Below are positions 55,030-64,000 of a stretch of DNA of 64,000 nt, in pieces. This DNA comes from Protea cynaroides (lineage: Eukaryota > Streptophyta > Magnoliopsida > Proteales > Proteaceae). The position numbers and the translations under genes are program-made. The DNA is taken from contig CM053266.1 of NCBI GenBank assembly GCA_028583415.1, positions 7,573,217-7,637,216 on the forward strand. The letters run 5' to 3'. How positions within the stretch are numbered: position 1 is the stretch's first letter; every line of letters begins with the position of its first letter. Under the pieces are notes generated by a model. The model searched no databases, was not told where the DNA came from, and worked only from the letters and a program-made list of their open reading frames with translations.

Positions 55030-55982
55030 AGTATCTGCAAAATAAGAAAGAGAAAAGAAACAAGGAGTTAGTAGGATAAAAATCCAAAATTTATTTAATA
55101 ATGACGTAAGTTGGCCAGAAAACCTCAAATTCTCACCATACAAGTGGGTATGAGAACTTACGTAGGCTAAAACATATCCTACAACCCACATGCAGTAGGA
55201 TATTTTAACTGACGATGTCCAATTTGAAGAAATTCAAGAAAAATAAAAAATTTCGACAAATTTAGGCAAAAAGAGAAAATTTCAAGTTTCTCGATAACCA
55301 ACCGATGAAACTCAAAAAATTTTTAGGGCTTTCGTTCCTTGAGACACCAATAACAAAAGCCCCCAATAAAAATCGAATTTTTACGGTTGGAAAAAGTTTA
55401 ATTTGAAAAATATGAGTTAAACGGGCAGAAACCTAGAAAAGAAAACCTAAAAACAGGTAAAAATGGGAAGACATACCTGTAGGGATGACGTGGACGTTGA
55501 AACCCAGAGTTAAACCGACCAAAAACAGTAGAGTGGCACTGTAGCAACTCAGAGAGTAGAGACAAGTCGAAACGAAGGAGGAATAGTGAGAAATGACCCA
55601 GAATTGGATCTTAAAAATCTGATTTTTGGTCTGAGGGTCGGACAATTCGACTGACACCATCGACCCTCGGATCGACCCTCCCATCGACCCTCAGCTCTCG
55701 AGAATCTGATAGAAAATTGAGGGTCGGACTGAGGGTCGGATCCCCATTGACCCTCGCATCGACCCTCAGCTCTTGGAAAGAACAGGTCATTCCTAGGGTC
55801 GGATACCAAGGGTCGGACATACCATCGACCCTCACCATCGACCCTACATAGAAAAGACAGTATTTTTCACAGAATGAATTGAGGATTTTGAATTTTATAT
55901 CGGTTAGCATGCCTACATGAAGTATAAATGATTTCTCACTGATTTTGATGATTTTCAGGCACCACCCATCTCAGAAGGAAAT
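55030..55982. other. divergent spacer of element J
   Basis: Holds the intron-like aORF leader (55030-55480, minus strand), motif cluster 3 (55632-55852) and, before gag, the acceptor-like GATTTTCAG near 55950. Probably carries promoters or splice signals for both genes. Confidence 0.55.
55632..55852. promoter_or_regulatory. motif cluster 3, AGGGTCGA type, divergent spacer of J
   Basis: GAGGGTCGGACAATTCGAC, CATCGACCCTCGGATCGACC, GAGGGTCGGACTGAGGGTCG, AAGGGTCGGACATACC, CATCGACCCTCACC. Same flavour as the J LTR clusters. Confidence 0.65.
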
Positions 55983-57199
55983 ATGTCTGGACGTAGAGTG
56001 ACCCGACAGACCCAAAACACAGTCCCACCACCACCACCCGTGGAGGAGACCAGTCAAGAGAATAACCATGTATCGGAAAATCCAAAACCGGTAAACCATA
56101 CAAATTTGCAACCTCCACCACCAGAGCTAGCAACAGTGGTGATGAATCTGGCACAGCAGTTGCAGCAGATGCAACACGCGCAGGCTCAGATGCAGGTTGC
56201 CATGGGAATAATGTTTCAAGCCACTCGGGCTGCACCCATGCATACAGGACAAGCCGGTGCAGCACCGGTGGGTAACCACCCAGCTCCTCGGACACCTCAG
56301 CAACCGACCGCACGGATTCCGGCGGGCTCGGGAGCAGCTCAAGGGAATCACCTGTATCCACCCTATATGTTCGGGGCAAACCCCCAGAATCAGCTGGACC
56401 ACTCCCGACTAGTCGAGAGGTTTTTGAAGAGGAAACCCAAAGAATTCAACGAAAAGCCGTCTGATCCATTATGGCCAGCCCACTGGATAGACGAGATGGA
56501 GAGAAACTTCCTTATGATGACTATTACAGAGGAAGAGAAAGTGCTATGTGCCACCTTCATGCTCAAGGGCGACGCACATCGTTGGTGGAAATATTTTCCA
56601 CGAAGCTTCAGAGATTCGTTGGAGAAGGAGTTCCTGAGTCTTTATCAGGGACAGATGTCAGTGGATGCGTACCAACAGCGTTATGAAGAGCTGTTTTTCT
56701 TCGCACCACTGAGTATGCAAGAAGAAGAAACCAAAACCCATAGGTTTGTCATGGGACTAAGAGGAAGCATCAGAGAAAATGTTCGGGCTTAGAGAAGAAA
56801 ATTTATAATGAAGCTGTCCGGATCGCTCGAGTGATTGAATCGAGCCAGAAGGAGAGTTATTTTACTCAGAACAAAGGCATCAAAAGGCCAGCCGGAAAGT
56901 CCTACAACGGAAGCAATAACAGGACGTATAAGGCCTTCCGTCCTCAGAATTTTAATGCTACAACCAAGACTACCCCCGCAGCTCAACCTCAGCCAAAGCC
57001 AAATTCTGAACCCCCGAAGTGTTTTAACTGCAACCAACCAGGACATATGGCAAGGGAATTCCCTAAGCCCAAGAAACAATTCCATCAAGGACGTGTATAT
57101 GATGTTACGTCCGAGGATGCGGCCGCATCACCCGATGTGGTCACAGGTATGACTGAAACTCTTAAAGTTATAAATACATTGAATGAGCATGTAGACTAA
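55983..57199 (+). pseudogene. gag: gag of element J, one frameshift
   Basis: MSGRRVTRQTQNTVPPPPPV start; glutamine/alanine-rich VVMNLAQQLQQMQHAQ; capsid-like LVERFLKRKPKEFNEK, AHWIDEMERNF, MLKGDAHRWWKYF. About 28 residues between WWK and YFP that B has are missing in frame. A frameshift near 56790 separates it from the C-terminal part with the zinc knuckle CFNCNQPGHMAREF, whose fourth ligand Cys is Phe. The frame then enters the apparent intron and stops at TAA 57197-57199. Gag packages RNA; this copy would be defective. Confidence 0.88.
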
Positions 57200-57216
57200 G
57201 TAAAGATGAATCACAG
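57147..57216 (+). other. apparent 70-bp intron between gag and protease (J)
   Basis: TCACAG|GTATGA at the start and TCACAG|GTATTG at the end: the 10-mer TCACAGGTAT flanks it as a direct repeat (57141-57150, 57211-57220). Removing it would join the gag VVTG end to the protease start in frame. Unspliced, the gag frame stops inside it. Confidence 0.68.
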
Positions 57217-57850
57217 GTATTGTACCTATAAATGGCGTACCCGCCCGAGTACTCTTCGATTCCGGAGCTACTCATTCATTTATATCTGTGTCATTTGGAA
57301 AGAAGACAAAATTACCGATCAAAACATTAGACTACAAATTGCTTGTACGGTCACCGATGGGGTTAGAAGTGGAATTAGAAAAAGGTTATGGACCATGTCC
57401 AGTTCTCATTGGGGAACAAATTTTAGATGCAACATTGATACGACTTAAGATGGCAGACTTCGATGTCATCTTAGGAATGGATTGGTTAGCTCGGCATTCT
57501 GCAAATCTGTTATGCGCCGAGAAGAAGCTAACATTCAAAGACAAAGAAGGGGCAGAATTCAGTTTCTCGGGAACCAAACTTCCCCGGGACGCATGCTCAT
57601 ACTTTCAGCAGTAAAGGCTAAGAAGTTTCTTGAGAAGGGAGCAGTCGGGTACCTAGTATCAGTGGTCGACCTAACCAAGGAAGCACCACGAATGGAAGAC
57701 ATTGACGTTGTGCGGGATTACCCTGACGTATTTGCGGAGGAACTACCCGGATTACCACCCGACCGTGCCACAGAGTTTGTAATAGACCCGATACCGGAGC
57801 CGCACCGTAACAAAGGCACCTTATAGAATGGCTCCTCCGAGCTGAAGGAA
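57217..57850 (+). pseudogene. pol: protease of element J
   Basis: Frame from 57217: IVPINGVPARVL, active site FDSGATHSF (about 57256-57285) intact, then PMGLEVELEKGYGPCPVLIG and ADFDVILGMDWLARHSANLL (57440-57510). Frameshift near 57590, then LEKGAVGYLVSVVDLTKEAP and LPGLPPDRATEFVID with further indels at 57795-57850. Aspartic protease that would process Gag-Pol. Confidence 0.87.
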
Positions 57851-58560
57851 TTAAAAGTGCAATTACAAGAACTGCTGGATAAGGGTTATATTCGACCCAG
57901 TATATCTCCATGGGGGGCACCGGTGTTGTTCGTAAAGAAGAAGGATGGTAGCGTTCGATTATGTATCGACTATCGGGAGTTGAACAAACTGACAATCGAG
58001 AATCGATACCCACTACCTTGGATCGATGACTTGTTCGATCAGTTACAAGGAGCAAGAGTATTTTCTAAAATCGATCTTCGATCAGGCTACCACCAGCTGA
58101 AGATTAAGGAAGGAGACATTCCGAAGACAGCATTCAGGACCAGATATGGACATTATGACTTTTTGGTGATGTATTTTGGATTAAATAATGCCCCGGCAAC
58201 GTTCATGGAACTTATGAACCGAGTTTTCCACGATATGCTAGATACGTCGGTTATAGTATTTATTGATGACATATTGGTATACTCCAAGGACAAGGAAACC
58301 CATATCAAGAACCTAAACGCAGCCCTACAGCGGTTAAGGAAAGAGAAGCTATATGCCAAATTTTCAAAGTGCGAGTTTTGGCTAAGTGAAGTAGCATTCC
58401 TAGGCCATGTAGTATCCGCCGAAGGAATCAAAATGGACCCTAGCAAAATAGAGGCTATTGTGAAGTGGGCACCAAAGAGCGTTTCAGAGATTAGAAGTTT
58501 TCTGGGTCTAGCTGGTTATTATCGGAGATTCGTAGAAGACTATTCTCGGATTGTCGTACC
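57851..58560 (+). CDS. pol: reverse transcriptase of element J, uninterrupted
   Basis: VQLQELLDKGYIRPSISPWG, KKDGSVRLCIDYRELN (about 57935-57990), DDLFDQLQGARVFSKIDLRS, GLNNAPATFMELMNRVF and catalytic FIDDILVYSKD (about 58258-58292) with both Asp. The thumb/connection EVAFLGHVVSAEGIKMD and AGYYRRFVEDYS follow. The frame is open from 57857 to 58876, the best-preserved RT of the window. SFGLT of the family reads YFGLN here. Confidence 0.9.
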
Positions 58561-59046
58561 TCTCACCAGTTTGACCAAGAAAGGTGAAAAGTTTGTGTGG
58601 ACGGATAAATGTGAGAAGAGCTTCCAGACATTGAAGGCCAGATTGATATCCGCCCCGATTTTGACCATTCCCGTTCTAGGACAGACATTTACTTTATACA
58701 CTGATGCATCGAGATTGGGATTAGGATGTGTGCTCATGCAAGGAGAGGAAGTGATTGCTTATGCTTCAAGACAGCTAAAGGTACATGAGAAAAATTATCC
58801 CACTCATGATTTGGAGTTAGCGGCAGTAGTACATGCTGTCAAGATATGGAGACATTACCTATACAGAGAGAAATTTTAGATTAAGTCGGACCATAAAAGT
58901 CTTACTTATTTATTTAATCAGAAGGAGTTGAATATGAGACAAAGAAGATGGCTGGAACTATTTAAAGACTATGTTTGTGATATCCAGTATCCTCCGGGAA
59001 AAACGAACGTAGTAGCGGATGCATTAAGCAGAAAAGCAGTGATTAA
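58561..59046 (+). pseudogene. pol: RNase H of element J, one nonsense codon
   Basis: FTLYTDASRLGLGCVLMQG with the first catalytic Asp (about 58690-58745), VIAYASRQLK, THDLELAAVVHAVKIWRHYL; TAG at 58877-58879 where the family has CAG; then IKSDHKSLTYLF and NVVADALSRKAV in the same frame. Degrades the RNA strand of the RNA-DNA hybrid. Confidence 0.88.
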
Positions 59047-60700
59047 ATCTCAAGGAGAAGTTAGCACGACTGCAGCAATGTGTACCAACGGAATAGTATT
59101 CAATTACGGCAATGAGCAGTATGTGATAGATACGACGGATGAATCAGCCAACAAAGGGTTTATTCACCGGTTTTCGAATATGTTCGCGGCATTGAAGATT
59201 ATACCGGATATAGTGGATGAAGTGAAGACAGCTATCAAAGCAGATCCTTATCTGAGAACAGTACAAGAAGATATTGAGAAAGGTAGGACTAACCCTGAGT
59301 TCACCTTGGATGATGAGAAAGTACTAAAATACAAAGGAAGAATATGTGTACCTGAAACAGAAAGTATGGACACTAGACACCGACTGATGAAAGAAGCCCA
59401 TACCACCATCTACTCGATACACCCTGGAAGTACAAAAATGTATCATGATCTGAAGAAATTATATTGGTAGAGGGGAATGAAAGCAGATGTAGCTAAGTTC
59501 GTGTCTCAATGCCTAAATTGTCAGCAAGTAAAGGCTGAGCGACAAAGACCCGCAGGATTGTTACAGCCATTACTGGAACCAGCATGGAAATGGGACTGCA
59601 TCACTATGGACTTCGTCACGGGACTACCATTGACTCCTCGAGTAGTTGACGCAGTTTAGGTGATTGTGGACCGTCTGACTAAAACAGCTCGCTTCATACC
59701 TATACGACCTCAGTATAAACTGGAAAGGTTAGCGAAGCTGTATGTGGATAATATTGTTCGGTTACACGGTGTACCAGAAAGTATTGTGTCCGATAGAGAT
59801 CCCCGATTTACTTCTAAATTTTGGGAAGGATTGCAAAAGGCTATGGGTACAACATTGAAGTTCAGTACTGCATTCCACCCACAGACAGACGGACAGTCAG
59901 AGCATACAATTCAGATTCTAGAAGATATGCTACGAGCATGTGTAATTGATTTCAAAGGATCATGGGATGAAAGATTATCACTGATCGAGTTCGCTTCTAA
60001 CAATAACTATCAGGCTACTATACAGATGTCACCTTATGAAGCACTGTATGGCAGGAAGTGTCGAACTCCCTTGTTTTGGAATAAAGTTGGAGAACGTAGT
60101 ATTGTTGGACCGGAATTTGTTGAAGAGACTTGTCGAGTGGTCGACATCATCAAGGAAAGAGTGAGAACAGCTCAGAACCGTCAGAAGCAATATGCAGATA
60201 CTCGACGAAGAGATCTAGAGTTCGCCGTAGGTGATAAAGTATTTCTGAAGGTATCGCCTATGCGAGGATTGAAGAGGTTCGGACAGAAAGGAAAACTAAG
60301 TCCAAGATATGTCGGACCATATGAAATTCTATCTAAGCGTGGAAAAGTGGCTTATCAGTTAGCACTTCCACCATCTATGTCAAGTGTGCATGACGTATTT
60401 CACATTTCCCTATTGAAGAAGTATGTCAAAGACCCAACGCAGGTCTTGATAGTGGATTTGCCAGAACTGACTGATGAATTGACATTTGAAGTAACACCAA
60501 CAGAAATCACTAGTCGAAAGGTTCAACGTCTACGCAACCGAGATATCTATTATGTTAAGGTCACTTGGAAAAGTAGAGACATGGAAGAAATTACATGGGA
60601 AGAAGAAAATGCTATGAGAAAGCAATACCCTCACTTATTTGATTCAGGAGGTACGTACAATTTTGAGGATGAAATTTTTATAAGTTTGGGGGAGTTGTAA
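59047..60700 (+). pseudogene. pol: integrase and chromodomain of element J, two nonsense codons
   Basis: HTTIYSIHPGSTKMYHDLKK and CLNCQQVKAE form the HHCC zinc site (59400-59540). Core: CITMDFVTGLPLT (first Asp, about 59598-59640), VSDRDPRFTSKFW (second Asp, 59790-59825), FHPQTDGQSEHTIQILEDML (Glu, 59870-59930). C-terminal YGRKCRTPLFWNKVGE and SSVHDVFHISLLKKYVKDP, then a chromodomain (RKVQRLRNRDIYYVKVTW, EEITWEEENAM, 60515-60620). TAG at 59468-59470 and 59657-59659 replace Trp codons in one otherwise open frame. The stop TAA 60698-60700 lies inside the LTR. Confidence 0.9.
60681..60695 (+). other. polypurine tract of element J
   Basis: TAAGTTTGGGGGAGT directly before TGTAAGACCC. Single copy. 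Confidence 0.85.
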
Positions 60701-60834
60701 GACCCGTGTCAATCTAACCCGGTCTTACCACCTTGAACCAGGTTTACCCATCATGGTCGAGTCAAATGGACCAAGGGCGTGAAGGAGATCGAGATCCCAG
60801 GTATCAAATCGACCCAAAAACACTTAAAATAGGG

Positions 60835-60968
60835 GAAGGGTCGCATACCCAGCTAAGAAGGGTCGGACCTCCCAAAATAGAAAGTCAGACACTCGGTTTT
60901 GGAGGGAGGGTCGGACAGCTTAAGACCCTAGGGTCGACGGGATCATCGACCCTCCCATCGACCCTCGG
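60835..60968. promoter_or_regulatory. motif cluster 1, AGGGTCGA type (J 3' LTR)
   Basis: Same order of units as 51268-51415. Confidence 0.62.
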
Positions 60969-61467
60969 ATTTTGCCGAATATAGAAATTAAGAAATTTCT
61001 ATATTTTTCGATTGGGATTCTTTCCAAATCTCAGAGGGACTTATTTAGGATGTTCCTACTCTATTTAAAGGACGTCCCTAAGCCACTTTCACTCCTTTCA
61101 CAACCCTAATTGAATTGGGAGAAAGAGAGGAGAAGGAAAAGAGGAAGAAGAGAGGCAAGGAAGAGAACCTAGCAAAAAGGAGAAGAGTTACAGAGAAAGA
61201 TTGATCTTCTCAGGTATAGATACTAATTCCATGAGTTTCTACAGACCTTAGGATAGATATTGGAGAGAGAGCGATCTCGGAGAAACCCAAACCATCCATC
61301 CATGGTTAGGTTTTCATGAAAAACCCTAGGAGAATGCATGAAAGCCATCTAGGAGGATGATTCATGGTTTCAGACCATGGAATGAATGTTTAATGGAATG
61401 TGGGAACAAACCATAGGACCCCAAACACGAAGAATGGATTAAAAAGTGGAAATTGGACCAGAGTGCA

Positions 61468-61606
61468 CCGAGGGTCGCACCGAGGGTCGATGACCATCCG
61501 ACCCTAGGTGTTTCTGACCATCGACCCTCAGCATTCGGGAAGTCCAGAAAGAAGGGAGGGTCGATAGACCCATCGACCCTAGTATCGACCCTAGCATCGA
61601 CCCTCA
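61468..61606. promoter_or_regulatory. motif cluster 2, AGGGTCGA type (J 3' LTR)
   Basis: CGAGGGTCGCACCGAGGGTC then units as in the 5' LTR, with an extra AGTATCGACCCT next to AGCATCGACCCT. Confidence 0.62.
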
Positions 61607-62589
61607 GTTGACAGAATGGTTTTTAATTCCGAATAAATTCTAATTAAATTCTATCGATTTTGTTAGGTCTTCTAGCAATATAATAACATTGCAAAGGGGA
61701 ATTTAAATCTTGGAAAAGTATCTTATAGCAAGCTAAGGTGAGGAACCTTAACCCCAAACTAAATTGGTTAGTAATAAACTGTTTTCTATTTCTTGAGTCC
61801 TATGCTATGTTTGATTCTATGCTAATATGTTTGTAATGTGCATATAGCATGCCATCCAATATTTCTATTACTTGTTCATGCATATTTACTTTATTGTTTA
61901 TAACATGATGATGATGATGATAGGAATATGCATGTGCTTGTATGTGTGTGGTTGATGTGCTTGATGCGAACGAGTATCAGGGGAGGTGTGATGAGAACGT
62001 CAATAAACGTTAACCTTTGGCGGGTCTCAGCACTTTAGCTCTATCTCTAACTCAAGTCTTGTGCATTGGCATCGTCGTATCGCCATTACTTTAGCAGAAC
62101 TATTATGTCGTAGAGTATCAGGGGAGGTGGTCTTGGTCCTTGTAGTCTCTGACTCTACCGGGGGGCCTTAGCTCTATCTCTATGGGCATTCTGAGGGATG
62201 CTGTGGTGAGGCTTTGGATACACTGTTTGGCATTAGGATTGGTTAGTTACGAGCCCAGTTTGCAGCCCTCGCCAATAGGGGCTTACGTGTTGGTATGGCA
62301 CTATATAGCAATAAACGTAACCTTTGTTATATAATGTTCATGATTGGGTGCATGTGAGTTGACAATAAACGTGATCTTCGGGTAACGTCACACACTCGTG
62401 TATAGAGGCGGAGTCAATAAACGCGACCTTTGGCTACCTCAACCTTTCTATAGCATACTGCAAACTTTGAACTGGACCAAAGATATAAATTGATTTTTTG
62501 CATGCATATGTATTGTTGCATTGTTTTGGCTACTCACTGAGCCGTGTTGTGTGCTCACCCATCGACGTCGAATATTTTAGTTGATGATG

Positions 62590-62714
62590 CAGGTTATACC
62601 ATCGAAGACTACATGAATGTGCCTGCGTATGGGAATGTGGCAGCTATGGAAGTTGAAGCTGAAGTGGATACACACGACTCCTCTTGCGAGTGCAATTCGT
62701 GTGTATTTGATTAG
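62590..62714 (+). CDS. conserved short coding exon inside the LTR (J 3' LTR copy)
   Basis: IEDYMNVPAYGNVAAMEVE and AEVDTHDSSCECNSCVFD, stop TAG 62712-62714. Full length, no break. Confidence 0.58.
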
Positions 62715-62999
62715 ATATTTTATAGGTTTCTTTAATTGGATTTTATTCAGACATGTATTTGATATTTAATATTTATGTCTCAGTTGAATATGAATAATTT
62801 GCTATTAAATTTTAATATCATTTAGTTCTCAGTTCATTTTATTATAAGACTTCCGCTATTGTGTATTTACTCTAATTATAACATGGATGTATGGAGGTTC
62901 AGTTAACGCGGGGATGGCCTATTTGAGATCCTGGTTGAACCGTTGGTTTATTAATGGTTCATCTCACCATTCTGGTTAGACCAAAATTGGGGTGTGAAA

Positions 63000-63455
63000 G
63001 AAATCCCATTGGAACGGTTGCTACCTGTGGACTACCCTCTAGTCAGCTTCTCAGGTGATCTAGTCAAGGTCAAAGGATCAATTCGATTGCCAGTTAGAGC
63101 GGGTACTTACCCACGAGAATCAAGGATAACCATGAATTTCCTGGTGGTCGATGTCCCGTCATCCTATAATGCATTGTTGGGGAGACCTGGGATGATCGCC
63201 CTCAGATCAGTCCCATCCCCCTATCATTTGGTCATCAAATTCCCTACCCCCAGAGGCATGGGAGAGTACAGGACAGATCAATTAGTGTCCCGTACGTGTT
63301 ATTCGGCTGAACTCACAGACTTCAAAAAGCCGGTCCCGCAGAGAACAGATCAACTGATGTCCCGAACAGAATACTCGGACGAGCCGACCAACCTTAAAAG
63401 GCCAGCCCAAGCTGGCCAAGTACAAATTGAGGATCTCCGTGATGATCCAAAATAG
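63000..63455 (+). pseudogene. pol: protease of element I, second part
   Basis: Resumes after J with IPLERLLPVDYPLVSFSGD, VKVKGSIRLPVRAGT, NFLVVDVPSSYNALLGRPGM (about 63130-63190), the typical second half of a Tat-lineage protease. A repeated DQL-x-SRT-x-YS unit (63280-63375) follows. TAG at 63453-63455. Confidence 0.85.
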
Positions 63456-64000
63456 CAAAGAGGTACACCCGCAGAAGACCTAGTTTAAATCCCGTTAACC
63501 ACGGAGAATCCGGATAGGATGATCCAAATAGGATCCTCCCTCGTAGAGCCGCAAAGGACCGAGCTTGTCAATTTCCTAAGGACCAACGCCGATATTTTCG
63601 CTTGGTCTGCAGCTGATATGCCAGGTATCCCAAGGGACGTGGTGCAGCATTGCCTCAATGTGGATCCCCAGCGCCGGCCTATACGACAGAAGAAGCAGTC
63701 ATTCGCCACCTCCCGTCAGTGGATTATCGATCAGGAAGTAGGTGAATTGCTAGATGCTAGGTTTATCCAGGAAATCCATTATCCGGAGTGGCTCACCAAC
63801 GTTGTCATGGTCCCAAAAGCTGGTAATAAATGGAGAATTTGCATCGACTTTACTGACCTCAACAAGGCGTGCCCCAAGGACAGTTTCCCCCTCCCTAGGA
63901 TTGATCAACTCATTGATGCCACTGCTGGACATGCGCAACTGAGCTTTATGGATGCCTACTCAGCCTACAACCAGATCCAGATGCACGCCGCTGATTTGGA
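63456..64000 (+). pseudogene. pol: reverse transcriptase N-terminus of element I, runs off the window
   Basis: After a second stop (63486) the frame is open: MIQIGSSLVEPQRTELVNFL, ADIFAWSAADMPGIPRDVVQ, GELLDARFIQEIHYPEWLTN, KAGNKWRICIDFTDLNKACP (about 63820-63880), FPLPRIDQLID and FMDAYSAYNQIQM. CIDFTDLNKACPKDSFPLPR is diagnostic of the Tat group. The catalytic YVDD-type motif lies beyond 64000. Confidence 0.88.

Larger units (their letters stand above)
51128..62999 (+). mobile_element. element J: complete, youngest-looking Tekay-like chromovirus
   Basis: About 11.9 kb: 5' LTR 51128-53420, PBS 53424-53435, aORF 53700-55029 (opposite strand), spacer with cluster 3, gag from 55983, apparent intron 57147-57216, pol to 60700, PPT, 3' LTR 60696-62999. 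Flanks GAGAT (51123-51127) and GAAAT (63000-63004) are a target duplication with one change; across them the protease frame of I resumes. The LTRs are very similar and pol keeps long open stretches, so J looks like one of the latest insertions. Confidence 0.95.
60696..62999 (+). repeat. 3' LTR of element J
   Basis: About 2.30 kb. Scattered substitutions and a few indels against the 5' LTR; end TGTGAAA for TGTGACA. One extra 12-bp motif unit in cluster 2. Clusters at 60835-60968 and 61468-61606; short exon at 62590-62714. Confidence 0.94.

Noticed and set aside
1..64000. Integrated pararetrovirus or other viral sequence
   Set aside because: No movement or coat protein motifs; all RT regions are gypsy-type with integrase and LTRs.

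Overview
This 64-kb window is plant nuclear DNA made almost entirely of LTR retrotransposons nested inside one another. I see no host gene, tRNA, rRNA or CRISPR array. The evidence for a plant is methionine-initiator primer-binding sites (TGGTATCAGAGC-type) next to LTRs of about 2.2-2.4 kb, Ty3/gypsy gag-pol genes ending in a chromodomain (Tekay/Del-like chromoviruses), one Tat-lineage gypsy element, a Mutator-like TIR element, and an extra antisense gene resembling the 'putative plant transposon protein' family. I cannot name the species.

Elements are called A to J, plus MULE K. The nest can be read from interrupted sequences. E (+ strand, 5' LTR end at 30469) is the outermost visible element. 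Its 5' LTR was hit by D (- strand, 5' LTR 26509-28705) and by MULE K (28770-30232). D's reverse transcriptase was hit by C (+ strand, 3' LTR 7443-9012 plus 20946-21804). C was hit in its interior by A (- strand, 5' LTR 576-2815; the rest of A lies left of the window) and in its 3' LTR by B (- strand, complete, 9013-20945). On the right, E's gag was hit by F (34301-35646). F's LTR was hit by G (35647-35793 plus 47629-48024). G's LTR was hit by H (+ strand, complete, 35794-47628) and by the Tat element I (48025 to 51127, resuming at 63000). I's protease was hit by J (+ strand, complete, 51128-62999). Elements run off both ends of the window.

The chromoviruses share an unusual plan: 5' LTR, PBS, an antisense ORF (aORF), a divergent spacer, then gag, an apparent intron of about 70 bp, protease, RT, RNase H, integrase, chromodomain, PPT and 3' LTR. 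The pol stop codon is completed by the first bases of the 3' LTR. Each LTR also holds a conserved splice-donor-like site downstream of a TATA box and a conserved cysteine-rich short coding exon (sORF).

The strongest candidate for something undescribed has two linked parts. Each element carries clusters of a short motif with a GGTCGA-like core at three fixed places: LTR upstream of TATA, LTR downstream of the start site, and the gag/aORF divergent spacer. The bases around the core differ between subfamilies but match among the clusters of one element. With the aORF, this resembles in logic the VANC anti-silencing system of Arabidopsis VANDAL transposons, where a transposon protein and its short target motif co-diverge. 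The aORF-motif link is inference. The second part is the apparent gag-protease intron with an in-frame stop, which could set the Gag to Gag-Pol ratio by splicing.

Every gag-pol and aORF copy here is broken by stops or frameshifts. H is a special case: its two LTRs agree in AT-rich stretches but differ by small indels in CpG-rich stretches, which looks more like assembly consensus error than decay.
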